Below, one piece after another: positions 11,205 through 21,729 of a stretch of DNA of 64,000 bases (its first letter is position 1; each line of letters starts with the position of its first letter). The notes beneath the pieces were generated by a model. That model made no database searches. It saw nothing but the letters and a program-made list of their open reading frames with translations, and had not been told where the DNA came from. Position numbers and translations under genes: made by a program. This DNA is from Rhizomys pruinosus (taxonomy: Eukaryota > Chordata > Mammalia > Rodentia > Spalacidae). The stretch lies in contig VZQC01012328.1 of the NCBI GenBank assembly GCA_009823505.1, positions 401,672 to 465,671 on the forward strand. The letters run 5' to 3'.

Positions 11205-11560
11205 TGGGGAAGAAAAAAATGGTTTATTTGGCTTAAAGATTACAATTAATCTTCAAAGGAAGCCAGGACAAAAATGAAAGGAAGGAACCTAGAAACAGGA
11301 ACTGAAGCAGAGACCACAGAGGAATACAGGTTACTGTCTTGCTTCCTCTGTCTTGCTCAGCTATTTTTCTTATAAATCCCAGGCCCACCTTCAAAGGGCT
11401 TGCATTGTCCCCAGTTGGGTGGCCCTTTCTAGATCAAATAGCAACCAAGAAAATTCCCCCACAGACATGCCCACAGGCCAATACGATGAAGAGAATTCTT
11501 CAATTGAAGTTCCTTCTTCCCAAGTGTCTCTAGTTTGTGTCAAGTTGACATAAATAAATA
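11205..11560 (-). repeat. Dispersed repeat R1, minus
   Basis: Shares order and landmarks with 4,440-4,845 and, in reverse, 36,995-45,335: aacctagaaacaggaactgaagcagagacc, ttactgtcttgcttcc, catgcccacaggccaat and gtgtcaagttgacata. Confidence 0.75.
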
Positions 11561-12275
11561 GATAAATAGCACACCTCTCCTTCTGTCTTCTAATCCTTTT
11601 TTCTTCCTCCTTCTCTCCATTCTCATCTTTCTTCTTCTTTTCGCCTTTGTATCATGCATATTCTTAATTGTACAAATGAAGTTTTCTTTTTCTTTTTTAT
11701 TTTATAGATTTATTTTAAGTTGAACTTTATAATACACATAGCATCAAAATAACATAAATGAAACTCGTAATACCAATAAAGCATCAAAATACAGTGATAC
11801 TTTAACATGGAAATTGATTTTTCTCTCCAACTTGTTGCATATATATATATATACATGCATACATACATACACATATCACCTGAGTTGGAAGATTTTCTTT
11901 CTTTCTTTTCTAAAAGATGTCATGGTTTCCCTTAGGAAGTGCTTGAAGGTTCCTCCTTGGCAAGCCCAAACAACCATCAGTCTTGCCCCCATGCTCCATA
12001 CTAGGGTCCCTTCTACCCCATGGTCACCCAAATGAGGTCCAGCAACCATGCATTCTGTCTTGATCTTCCTGCACTGGCCTCCATGACACAGCCTGGGTAG
12101 TCCAATAATAGCAGTCTACATGCTGAAGAGGCTGAAATTCCAGTAACCTCTCAGTCCACAAGCTGGATATCTCAGTAGTCCCCATCTGGCATTGAAGGTT
12201 TGGAGGATTCTCAAGTTTTATATCTGAAGTACAGTTTCTCAGACCTTACTGATTATTTATTTCTGTATTTATTTA
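11561..12275. other. No recognised gene
   Basis: Contains an AT/ACAT microsatellite at 11,836-11,874. The remainder is unassigned. Confidence 0.5.
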
Positions 12276-12279
12276 TTTT

Positions 12280-12640
12280 GGATGCTTAAGGCCACAGAGT
12301 TTGCCCAGATTAACCAAGGTTATTGTTTTCTCAAGGTCAGTTGAGGATCTGATCCTCAAGGATCACTCAGGCTGTTTTTTTGGGGGGTTGGGGGGGAGCC
12401 CCTGGCTCCTTTTGGCTTTTCAATCACCAGTTCCATCCACTCAAGGACAAAGTTAGGTCTTGCTAGACCAGGCTTCTCTTTTTGAACCATGAGCAGACTT
12501 TCCTCTTTATAGACTGGGTACTGGCTGAAGTCCCATTAGAGGATCTCCAAGACCTCCTTTCACAGGAAGACTGGTGACTTACATTTGCAGGACATTTCAA
12601 GAGATGCCCCCGTGCATAGTCCCCTGAGAATTAGTTGACA
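12280..12640. repeat. Duplicated segment, left copy
   Basis: Aligns in order with 13,905-14,240. Examples are aggacaaagttaggtcttgct against aggacaaagtgaggtcttgct, tcctctttatagactgg against tcctctatatggactt, and gactggtgacttac against gactggtgactcac. The two copies flank an LTR and its adjoining sequence. Confidence 0.7.
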
Positions 12641-12641
12641 C

Positions 12642-13153
12642 TGTTGGACTCAAGCTGCCACACTCACAAAAGTAACAAATGAGGGACCACAGATTAATAC
12701 AAAATTTATTTAATTTGCTGGTGTACCAGAACCCAATTAAGAAAACTGATGCATCAGAGAAGCCAATTGCTGATGTGTCAGGGACACAACTCACTCCACA
12801 CAGGGATGGGTGCAACCTCGACTGTCTGCTACAGAGAGCTTTTAAAGACAAAAACCACAAGCTAAAGGAATTTTGGGACATCGTACATACACAATTGCAA
12901 GGCTATAGAAACACAATTCAAGCAGTGGTGACCTTTAAGCTGATTGGTTGTGTTTAGCAGTGTGAAGCCCCTTGCAGAGGAATGTGCTCCTTAGGGGGTA
13001 GGAAGCTCTCCTACAGGGCTGGGAAGTTCATCCTGACCTCAAGTAGCTGTGGGAACTAGGAACTCAAGGTTGGATTGTATTCTTGAGGTTAAGGTAGTCA
13101 TGGGAACCAGGCTTGCTTCAACTAGATTAACTCTTTCTGACCTGGTCCTAACA
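12642..13153 (-). mobile_element. Endogenous retrovirus LTR, probably the 3' LTR, minus
   Basis: A 512-bp sister of the LTR at 8,888-9,469, with TGTTGGACTC and GGTCCTAACA ends. The flanks show no matching short duplication, so it is not a clean solo LTR. Next to its right end, the minus strand reads AAATGGGAGAA, a purine-rich tract as expected just before a 3' LTR. That is why I call it a minus-strand 3' LTR with internal sequence at higher coordinates. Confidence 0.75.
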
Positions 13154-13904
13154 TTCTCCCATTTGAGTTATGATCATGAGTCAAATCACGGACTTATCTA
13201 TAGTAATGTGTCCAAGGATTATGAGCTGGACTGCAGAGATTAACTGAGGCCTGGCATCTGTGGGCACCTGGTGGGGCAGTCAGCAAACAACATGGCTACT
13301 AAGGTACATCCTTTATAAGCCCTGGGTGGGACTTCAGATAAGGGGAAGAAGTCATAAGATTGACAGCCTCTGGAGGAAGCGGACACCTGTGTGTCCCATG
13401 GAATTCTGGGAAACTCGGAGCTAACATTCCAGCGTTTTTATTATAAGGGAATGGGACATTGTTCTCTCTTCTGTATCTCCTTCAGAGCTGAGGAGGGAGG
13501 AAGTCTTGAGGGAACAGGTGTCAGGCTGGAGGGTTAGAATCCGGTCTTCCATCTTGGCTGTAGCAGTTGCCAGATCAGTAGTGGCCAGCAGTTAGATTAC
13601 AGTTTTTCTGTAACTGAAAAGACAAGCTGGTTAAGACTTATGTGAATGTACAAGTGCACAGACTTCACAGTACCAACAAGGGACCTAGTGGGTGCATTAA
13701 TGATTGGAGGGTCCCTGTCTAGAAATTCCAGAAGAGAGGACCTGCAGTCTATTTTAAGGAATTTGGGGAAAAAGTAGTTTTAGTAAGCAGGATTCCAGAA
13801 TGAGAACTAGCTTAACCATGACCTGTTTCTGACTTATTTTCTAGCATGGCCCAGTAGGTCTTTTACCTATGTCTATGGTATATTTTTGATCATAGTTTCC
13901 TGTT
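13154..13904 (-). mobile_element. Presumed retroviral internal remnant
   Basis: Lies between the LTR and the right copy of the duplicated segment. I see no intact gag, pol or env frame. It is assigned to the element only by position and the polypurine-like tract, so identity is uncertain. Confidence 0.4.
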
Positions 13905-14240
13905 GGGGTGTTGAAAACCACACAGTTAGCTCAGATAAATTAGTTTTGGTTTTAAGGTTAGTTGAAGTTCTAGTCCTTAGGGTTTACTCCAGTCTTGTGC
14001 CTGTATCTCTTCACCACTTCCATCTACAGGAGGACAAAGTGAGGTCTTGCTTGACAAGAGCCTTCCTTTGAAGCATGAGGAGTTTCTCCTCTATATGGAC
14101 TTTCCTCCTTTGACTGGACACTGGCTGGGTGAAGTCCTTTTAAGTGAATCTTCAAGACCTCCTTGGCCAGGGATGACTGGTGACTCACTGCCATAGGACT
14201 TGAAGAGAGGTGCTCATACAGGACCCTAGGACTTAAGTTG
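13905..14240. repeat. Duplicated segment, right copy
   Basis: Right-hand partner of 12,280-12,640. Confidence 0.7.
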
Positions 14241-14419
14241 ACCTTAGAGAGTAAGGGCCAAAAGATTGTCCCTTTAAATCCCTCTTGCCAAATCAGATTG
14301 GAGCTTTAAGTATGGTTGTTAAACCTCTAGGAGGGTCAGTTGAATGCTTTCCTATATAACACATAAATAAAGTTTGAACATTGACTTAAATATTTTTTAT
14401 AAATTCTTAATTGTTGTTG

Positions 14420-14660
14420 CAAAACATTCTAATAGTGAAAGCTCATGACAGGAGTGTGAAGGTAGTAACTGCAGCATGGGCTAGGAAGAGGTGCTGCTTA
14501 CTGGCTTGTGTTGTTGGCTCATGTTTAACCTATTGTATACAGTGTAGAAATATCTGGCTAAGGATGGCACTGCCCACGAGGGGCTCAGACCATTCCAACA
14601 AAGGCAATTATTGAGGTCACTTAGCCCAGGTGTATCAAGTTGGCATTAAACCATACAATT
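14420..14660 (-). repeat. Diverged R1 fragment, minus
   Basis: Contains gctgcttactggcttg, aaggatggcactgccca and ccaggtgtatcaagttggca, the R1 landmarks in reverse. Confidence 0.55.
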
Positions 14661-14908
14661 TGTCCAGGAAACAAACCCAAGATAATAAAGAGGCTAAAAA
14701 CAATACCTTCTAGGACTATCTCAAATGATGGCCATGTTCCTTATTTTGAATTACAGCTTTGAGAAGAATAAAGGGGTGGGCATTATCACGTACCTACAGA
14801 AGGCAGGGAATGCTTAAATCAAGCTTACTGGAATTGGTTTCATTTGGAATGTTCTCATGTGATCCATAGAAGTGAAACCTAATTTCTCTTATAAATATTA
14901 AACATAAC

Positions 14909-15018
14909 GTGCTCACTTCTGCAGCATATATACCATATAAAATTGGAATGATACAGAGAACATTAGCATGGCCCCTGTGCAAGGATGACACACAAATTCG
15001 TGAAGTGTTCCATATTTT
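14909..15018 (+). pseudogene. Rnu6: U6 snRNA retropseudogene
   Basis: Nearly full-length U6: gtgctcacttctgcagcatatata, aattggaatgatacagagaa, ttagcatggcccctgtgcaagg and the tgttccatatttt end. It has several substitutions, notably CpG to TpG (tgctcacttctgc, ctgtgcaagg, gaagtgttcc), and about 3 extra bases near position 30. An A-rich stretch follows. No convincing PSE/TATA arrangement lies upstream, so it is a retrocopy and not an expressed gene. Confidence 0.92.
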
Positions 15019-15346
15019 AAAAAAAGTAACATGTGCCAAGTATAACCGATATATAGCAGAGTTATAGAAGCTAATGTAACAACAGCAAGTCACAATAAAC
15101 ATACAAGAAATTAAAGAATAGATCTGTGACACATTTAAAGAAAACAAAAATTATGTTTTACTTTAAGTGCAAAAATAGATTTTATAATCCTTACCAAGTG
15201 ATTTTTACCAAATCTTCATTTTATTAATTCACCGCATCCACAGGGTCTTACCATTTTGTTTATCATTTTCACCAACTGCAGCATTTTGTAAGCAAACCAG
15301 AATAAATACTTTTATGATAGATGTAGCTAATGATTATTAATACTTT

Positions 15347-15494
15347 CTTTTGTCTTTTTGAGACAGGGTCCCCCTTTAGTCCCAGCTGGCGTGGAGCTCA
15401 CTTTGTAGACCAGGCTGGCCTTGAACTCACAGAGATCCACCTGCCTCTGCCTCCCAAGTGCTAGGATTAAAGGCATGCACCACCACGCCCAGCT
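15347..15494 (-). mobile_element. B1 SINE, minus, with 15-bp TSD
   Basis: Full B1 in reverse. The duplication GATTATTAATACTTT is at 15,332-15,346 and 15,495-15,509. Confidence 0.93.
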
Positions 15495-15579
15495 GATTAT
15501 TAATACTTTTTAAAGGACCTAAAGTTCCCCCAAATTTTATTCCATGCTATTCATCCCATCAGATCAAAAGCATTTGCCA

Positions 15580-15745
15580 GGCCAGAGGAGCAAGACAGTA
15601 AGCAATTTTCCTCCATGGCCTGTGCCTCAGCTCCTGCCTCCAGGTTCCTGCCCTGAGTTCCTACCTTTGGCTCCCTGAGTGATGAATTATGACCTGGGAG
15701 ATATGACCTCAATAAACCCTTTCCTCCCCAGTTCCTGTAAGTCCG
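15580..15745 (+). repeat. R1 segment forming the 5' end of the MAGE retrocopy
   Basis: Matches the second half of R1 (ctcctgcctccaggttcctgccctgagttcc ... aataaaccctttcctcccca). It lies inside the target-site duplication that bounds the MAGE retrocopy, so it appears to be part of the retrotransposed transcript. Confidence 0.6.
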
Positions 15746-15996
15746 TACTGAAGTATTTGAACAACAATCTGCTTCCTATCTCATCTACATTGTAGAGTGA
15801 ACTCAATTCCTTGAGTTTAAAGGAGAAAGATACCAACTTCCTTCCTGGTCATCTGGCAGTGAACCATGGTCTTTGAGTAAAGCAGTAAAGTCAGACCATC
15901 AGAAGAAATATTCCAAACTGCTTTCAGGATTCAGGTGATTCCTGATTGCTGCCTTGCTGTCTACAGGCTTGTCTACTTCTAGATACTAGCATCATC

Positions 15997-17306
15997 ATGT
16001 CACAGATTCAAGAGAATTCAGAGTGCATAGCTGACCAAGGCAAGACCTCCATGGAGTCACAGAGCATTGAAGTTGCACAGGTCTTCAAGGAAGAGGAGGA
16101 GTCTTCTTCCTCCCCTCCTCTTCCTCTGGAGTCTACAACCCAGAAAGGCTGGGCACAGGAGGAAACTGGGTGCCCTGCTACTTCACAAGTCTCTGTGGAT
16201 GTGAAGAAGCCATGATCCTCTCATCATCCTCTGGTGCCTACCAGCCCAAAAGTTGAGAATTACAAGCAGAACCAGGGCCAAGAGGTTGCACAAGTATCAG
16301 AGAAGTTGAAGGAGCCTCTTTCCCCTCTTCCTTCAATGTTAACTTGCAGCCCAAAGGGTGAGAGTTATAAGGAGACCCAGGGCCTAGAGGTTTCACAGGT
16401 CTCTGGGGATGTGCAGGAGCCAAGTTCTCCTCCTCAGCAGCTGGGGGCTAGCAGCCTGAAGGAAGATCTGATGCATGAGACACCAAGTACTTCTCAGGGT
16501 CCTGAGAAGAATTCTGATTCTGGTGTTGCTGCTGCAGCCTCATCTCCAAACCAGGTTGGTAAGGTTCCTAGTGGGCAACAAGCACAAATTATTCCATTTA
16601 AATTAGTTCAGGGTGCACCATTTCACCTGCCAATTATGCCAGTTCTGCAGCATACACCTGATTATCATGTCAGTAAGAAAGCAGATTTCTTGGTGAATTA
16701 TATGCTCTTCATGTATCAGACGAGGCAGTTAATGAGCATGGAAGATATGGTAAGAATTGTCATTGGAGAAGATGAGAGTCATTTTCATAAGATCCTTACT
16801 TGAGCAAATGACTGCATGGATATGGTTTTTGGCCTAGAGGTGAGGGAAGTAGTTGCTACTGATCAATTATATGGCCTCTTTATAAAATTGGGTCTTACTT
16901 ATGATGGGATGCACACTGATGAATATTCCTTTCCCAAGACTGGTTTCCTAATACTTATCCTAGGTCTGGTCTTCCGAAGGTCAATTGTGCCACTGAAGAG
17001 GAGATATGGGAATCACTGAATCCCATGGGAATCTTTTCCCGGGTACCACATCTTCTCTTTGTTGATCCCAGGGATCTGATAACTAAAGAGTTTGTGAGGG
17101 AGCAGTACCTTGAGTGCAAGCTAGTGCCCAATAGTTTTCCTGTGAGGTCTGAATATGTGTGGAGCCCAAGAGCTTATGCTGAAACCAGCAAAATGAAAGT
17201 TTTTGAGTACATGGCCAAGCTTCATGGGACACAGCCCAGTGTTTTCCAGTCTCACTATGAAGAGGCTCTGTTAGAAGGGGAGGAGAGAAAACTTGCTGTG
17301 CTTTAG
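15997..17306 (+). pseudogene. MAGE-family retropseudogene
   Basis: An intronless MAGE coding sequence. The start is taken at ATG 15,997 (MSQIQENSE...), as the upstream ATG at 15,946 lies in presumed 5'UTR. The N-terminal part is Ser/Pro/Glu-rich, with a repeated EVAQVS/EVSQVS...EP.SP motif. The MAGE homology domain runs from about 16,666 to 17,290, with recognisable DMVFGLEVREV, LGLTYDG, PKTGFLILILGLVFR, DLITKEFVREQYLE, ETSKMKVFEYMAKLHGT and YEEAL. Damage: an in-frame TGA at 16,213-16,215, a second at 16,801-16,803, and a frameshift near 16,975-16,990. Both TGAs could be CGA changed by CpG decay (inference). The 3'UTR ends with AATAAA near 17,765. MAGE proteins normally partner RING E3 ligases; this copy cannot make one. 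Which MAGE subfamily is not certain. Confidence 0.9.
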
Positions 17307-17801
17307 AAAGAGCTTCCTCCAGTTAGATAGCCTCTGAAAGCTCCTGCACCATGGCCAGCAGGTTCTCCCCACCCACATCCCCCCCAGGACAGTCTGAGAT
17401 AGATTGTTCCTGTACTGTTTCCGGAGAGTTTTAAGATGAAAAATATAGGTCATGGGTTGATCTAGAGAAAATTAGCTATGCAGTGCTTTTGTATTTGTAA
17501 CATGCCGTTTTCTTTCCTTGGTTGCATTGTTGTTGTTTAGATGTTTTGTTTAGTGGCATTTTGGTTTCATATTTTTCATTTATTGCTGTATACTAATTTA
17601 GTAATAAGAACTTTGTTGTGGTATAAAACTAATTCAGAAATGGATCTGTATATAGAGTTACATAACATAGTTTTGCTAAACTTTCCATTTTAAAATAGCT
17701 ATGACGTGGTATTTTTTCCTTCTAACTTTTTTGATATATAGTTTAATTTTATAGTTATTAGAGTAATAAATTTAAGAAATGAGAAAAAAGCATTTGCCAA
17801 G

Positions 17802-18815
17802 CTGAATAAGTTACAAAGTAAATAATTTTGGTTCACAAAAATGTGCAGTGTTCTCAAAACCCCTCAGTTACCCATTAACACAAATCTCTAAAGCTTAACT
17901 TAAAGAGTTGTAAGACAAGTTTCACAGTTATGTATCTTTACCTTTAATATATTATTATGATGTTTATGTCACAGTAGTCCTCTTCAGTGTTCACAATTTA
18001 CAGCTTCAGTTTGTACATACATAACCCAAGAACATAAGGGACAATTCTTACTATCATAAACTATTCCTAAAGGGAAAAAATGAATCACCACCCCACATAG
18101 ATCTATAATAATGGTATGAATTTCAAACAACTTAACACAACATGGTTTTTCATGTGAGTTGTTTTTTGTTTTAAAATACCAGCATGTGAATTTGGATGTT
18201 TTATCTAACAGCTACACCTTTATTTACTAAGAAATTGTGTATTATTTTGCTTTATCCACTATGTTTGTTTTATTGTTTGTATTCTGGTATGAATCTCAAA
18301 TGTTTCTTTGCTACATTGAAGGCTAGCATTGCTTGTTTCCTTCAGGTGTGTTCATTGTCTTTCCTTGGTTTATGGAGGGCTGGTTGTGCTAGGTTTCTGG
18401 TTTTCACTTTTGGTTATATATTGGGAGGTTCAGCGAGCTCTTGCCTTTCTGGTCTGGAGGTTCTCCAGAAATCTGGAGGTAACAATCCAGTCAGTTCCCT
18501 GCTGAGCGTGCACATGCCTTGTGCCCTGTTGTCACTACAGGTATTCCCCAGGCACCATGCTGCTTCCTCTGGACCCACTGGGTGTCTGGCTGGGAGGCTG
18601 ACTCTGCCCTTCCACTGTGCACACCAGGCCAGGTGTGTCTGGCTGGCAACAGGCCATACCCAGGGCCATGATGAGCCAACCTGCTTTTGACTCACCTATT
18701 CACTGGTGCCACACTGCTTCCTCTGGACCTGCTGGGTGTACAGAAGTGAAGATGTATGAAGAGGCCAGAAAAGGTTATTGGATCATCTGCAGCAGGATTT
18801 AGAGATGACTGTGAG
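17802..18815. other. No gene recognised
   Basis: AT-rich flank, then a GC-richer stretch at about 18,350-18,760. An open frame at 18,196-18,690 (164 codons) has no recognisable domain and no conserved pattern. Confidence 0.5.
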
Positions 18816-18819
18816 CTGT

Positions 18820-18900
18820 GCAACATGAGTGCTGGTGACCAAATCTGGGTCCTCTCCAAGAGTAGTTGGTACTTTTAACTACTGAGCCATCTCTCTAGTG
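18820..18900 (-). mobile_element. B2-type SINE head fragment, minus
   Basis: gtgctggtgaccaaatctgggtcctct ... gagccatctctctagtgcc, i.e. only the promoter-side part. Confidence 0.7.
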
Positions 18901-18930
18901 CCAAAATTTTTATAAAAAATATTGATTCAG

Positions 18931-19165
18931 GGGTTGGAGAGATGGCTCAGCATGGGCTGCTCCTACAGAGGACCCGGGTTTGATTCCCAGCACCCACACA
19001 GAAGCTAAGAAATCATCTTTAAGCCGGGTGTGGTGGGGCATGCCTTTAATCCCAGCAGAGGCAGGTGGATCTCTGACAGTTCAAAGCCAGCCTGGTCTAC
19101 AGAGCTAGTTCCAGGCCAGCTGGGGCTATGGGGAGACCTTGTCTCAAAAACACCAAAAAAATATT
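18931..19165 (+). mobile_element. Composite B2-head/B1 SINE
   Basis: A B2-type head (ggttggagagatggctcag ... gattcccagcacccac) is joined at catctttaagccgggtg to a complete B1 that ends gagaccttgtctcaaaaa. The same junction occurs at 20,153-20,399 and, in reverse, 26,702-26,945. Confidence 0.85.
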
Positions 19166-19179
19166 GATTCATGATTTTT

Positions 19180-19560
19180 ACTCCTTTCCATTTCTTTATG
19201 ATTCAGGATTTTTAAAAATTTATTCAGCATTTGTAAATTTCATACAATGGTTCCTAATCAAATTTAGTGCCTCTCTTCATGCCCCAAGCCCTCATCAGAA
19301 CCCATGCATTACATCATCGATAATAAGTCCTATCCAGTCAAGGTTTTGAACTCAGATGTCCTTCTATGCAAGTTCATCCACTGGAGTCAAGTCAGCATGG
19401 AAATCTTAAGTAAGGTATACTCCCTGTTACCCAGCAGTAATCAGTCTCCAGTAGTTCTCAGTCTAGGCTGGCCCACCACCCATTTCTCTTGCCACAGCCT
19501 GAGTTGGCATGGGTCCCGTGCCTAATGCCACCACAGCACAAACTCACATTGCAAGTTTCC
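19180..19560 (-). mobile_element. L1 3'UTR-like fragment, minus
   Basis: aatttcatacaatggttcctaatcaaattt, caagttcatccactgga and cctgagttggcatgggtcc resemble reversed rodent L1 3'UTR sequence. Confidence 0.5.
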
Positions 19561-19617
19561 AGTAGTCTGAAAGCCTCTGTATCCCTATGTTCAATTATTT
19601 TTAAGTATCATATTTTC

Positions 19618-19740
19618 TTTTTTTGGTATTTTTGAGACAGGGTTTCCCTTTAGTCCCAGCTGGCCTGGAGCTCACTGTATAGACCAGGCTGGCCTTGAAC
19701 TCACAGAGATCCGCCTGCCTCTGCCTCCCAAGTGCTACGA
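19618..19740 (-). mobile_element. B1 SINE, 5'-truncated, with 17-bp TSD
   Basis: Reverse B1. The duplication TTAAGTATCATATTTTC is exact at 19,601-19,617 and 19,741-19,757. Confidence 0.93.
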
Positions 19741-20152
19741 TTAAGTATCATATTTTCAAAAGATGATAAGTAACAAAACCTAAATTGAATGGTTGCTATA
19801 TGGAATAATGAGAGTATAGAAGAATGATAGAACAGTGTGGTGGGAATCCAGCAAGTGATTGAAATGCTACTCATTCACATTAGATAGGGAGAATACCACT
19901 GGTGCATTAGATTCATGTGAAATTAGAGATTTCTTTTGCAGCAAGAGAATACAGCTGAGCAAGTGGTGGAATGCTCTTCTGCCTTGACAGTATAAAGGAG
20001 CATTGTATGGAATTCAGAAAGTTCCATTAAGGAGAACTGGATTGTATTTCAGCAGACAAAAAATTATTTGTGCAAGAATGTGTCTCCAAATGAATGATAT
20101 GAAAATAATATTCAGAAATCAATCAGTGACTGAGGATGAAATATTGGTATTT

Positions 20153-20556
20153 AGGGCCAGAGAGATGGCTCAGCAGTTAACAGCACTGACTGGTTTTGGA
20201 GAGGACCTAGGTTCGAGTCCTAGCACCCACATGGTGGCTAAGAACCATCTTTAAGCCAGGCATGGTGGTGCGTACCTTTAATCCTAGCACTTGGGAGGCA
20301 GAGTCAGGCAGATCTCTATGAGTCCAAAGCCAGCCTGGTCTACAGAGTGAGTTCCAGGCCAGCCAGGTCTATAGAGAGTCCCTGCCTCAAAAAAAAAAGC
20401 CAGGCATGGTAGTGCCCACCTTTAATCCCAGCACTCAGGAGGCAGAGGCAGGTGGATCTCTGTGAGTTCAAGGCCAGCCTGGTCTACATAGTGAGCTCCA
20501 GGCCAACTGGGACTAGAGGGAGACCTGTGTCAAAAATACAAAAAAAAAAAAAGAAA
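20153..20556 (+). mobile_element. Composite B2-head/B1 SINE followed by a second B1
   Basis: B2 head 20,153-20,252 (gccagagagatggctcag ... cacccacatggtggctaag), joined at accatctttaagccaggc to B1 (to about 20,398). A ten-base A run then leads into another complete B1 (to about 20,556). Confidence 0.9.
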
Positions 20557-20609
20557 CACTGGTTTTCAATGTCTTTTGTCAATGTCCATGAATCTCATAT
20601 CTTTGCATT

Positions 20610-20752
20610 GTTTTTGTCTGAGTCAGTCTCATTATGTAGCTCTTGTTGGCCTGGGATTCACTATGTAGAGCAGGCTGGCCTGGAATTAAGAGAGAAACCT
20701 ACCTCTCTCTCCCAGGTGCTGGGATTAAGCTTGTTCCACTATCTCCAGCTCA
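20610..20752 (-). mobile_element. Diverged B1 SINE, minus
   Basis: ctgagtcagtctcattatg, gagcaggctggcctgg and gtgctgggattaag in reverse-B1 order. Confidence 0.7.
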
Positions 20753-20754
20753 TT

Positions 20755-20950
20755 CTAAGTATATTACTGTATTACTTTCCTGTTTCTGTGATAAAACACC
20801 ATGGCCAAGGGAACTTATAAAAGGAAGAGTTTGTTTGAGTTTACAATTGATGGTTCAAGGGAATTGGAGTCCATCGTGGTGGGGACGCATGGTGGCAGGA
20901 GCTGGAGCAGAAAGCTGAGGTTTTTCCTGGACTCCGATAAGAGAGAGGGA

Positions 20951-21018
<68 letters not shown>

Positions 21019-21182
21019 TCGAGACTGGCAAGGCTTGTCAAACTCTCTAAGCCTGCCCCCAGTGACATACTTCCTCCAGCATGGCCACACCTTCTAAGAC
21101 CTCCCAAAACAGAGCCATCAACTGGAGACAAAATGTCTGAATACTTGAATGCTATGGGGGGCATTTTCATTCAAACCACCAC
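20755..21182 (-). repeat. R1-type dispersed repeat containing (GA)n at 20,955-21,015
   Basis: ttcctgtttctgtgataaaacaccatggcc, ggtggcaggagctggagca, then a 61-bp GA run, then gtgacatacttcctccagc and caaaccaccaca. Frames through the GA run are artefacts. Confidence 0.65.
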
Positions 21183-21210
21183 ATTTTGGGACCTGGCAAT
21201 TCTGGACATC

Positions 21211-21484
21211 AGAAGAGGAGTTACAGATGGTTGTTAGCTGTCACATGGATGCTGAGAATCAAGCCTGGGTCCTGTACAAGAGCAGCCAGTGCTCTTAACC
21301 GTGGAGCCATCTCTCCAGCCCCAGCTCCATAGCGTTTTTTTATGTCTGGGTCTTCCCTTAACCCCAGCTGGCCTGGAACTCACTATGTAGACCAGCTTGG
21401 CCTTGATTACAGAGAGATCCACCTTCCTCTTCCTCTTCGTCCTAAGTGTTGGGATTAAAGATGTGTGCCACTGCATCCAGCTCT
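21211..21484 (-). mobile_element. Minus B2 head (21,211-21,322) and minus B1 (21,335-21,484)
   Basis: cttaaccgtggagccatctctccagcccc ends the B2 piece. The B1 runs from gtctgggtcttccc to gtgccactgcatccagctc. A (TG)n run follows at 21,490-21,526. Confidence 0.8.
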
Positions 21485-21491
21485 TCTTCTG

Positions 21492-21522
<31 letters not shown>

Positions 21523-21729
21523 TGTGTTTTGTTATCACCAATTTGGAAGAATTGTGTGTTTAGTAAAAACTCTAAAGGAGTTCAGGTATGCATGTCACTG
21601 TCTATATGCCAGAAAAATGATGTTCTTTAGAAATTAGAATATGGAAACAGGATAAAATGCCATCTTATTCTTTGACAAAGTTTCTTACAACATACAATTT
21701 TTGTGTTTCACATAGGGCAACATGTTGTC

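Larger units (their letters stand above)
15566..17801. mobile_element. Retrocopy insertion with 14-bp TSD
   Basis: AAAAGCATTTGCCA occurs at 15,566-15,579 and again at 17,788-17,801, immediately after an A-rich end that lies about 20 bp past AATAAA. This bounds the MAGE retrocopy (about 15,580-17,787) as an L1-mediated insertion. Confidence 0.75.

Noticed and set aside
14909..15018. Functional U6 gene
   Set aside because: Substitutions across the conserved body, extra bases near position 30 and no upstream PSE/TATA arrangement.
18196..18690. 164-codon open frame downstream of the MAGE copy
   Set aside because: No domain; begins in AT-rich flank and runs into unrelated GC-rich sequence; partly open on the other strand as well.
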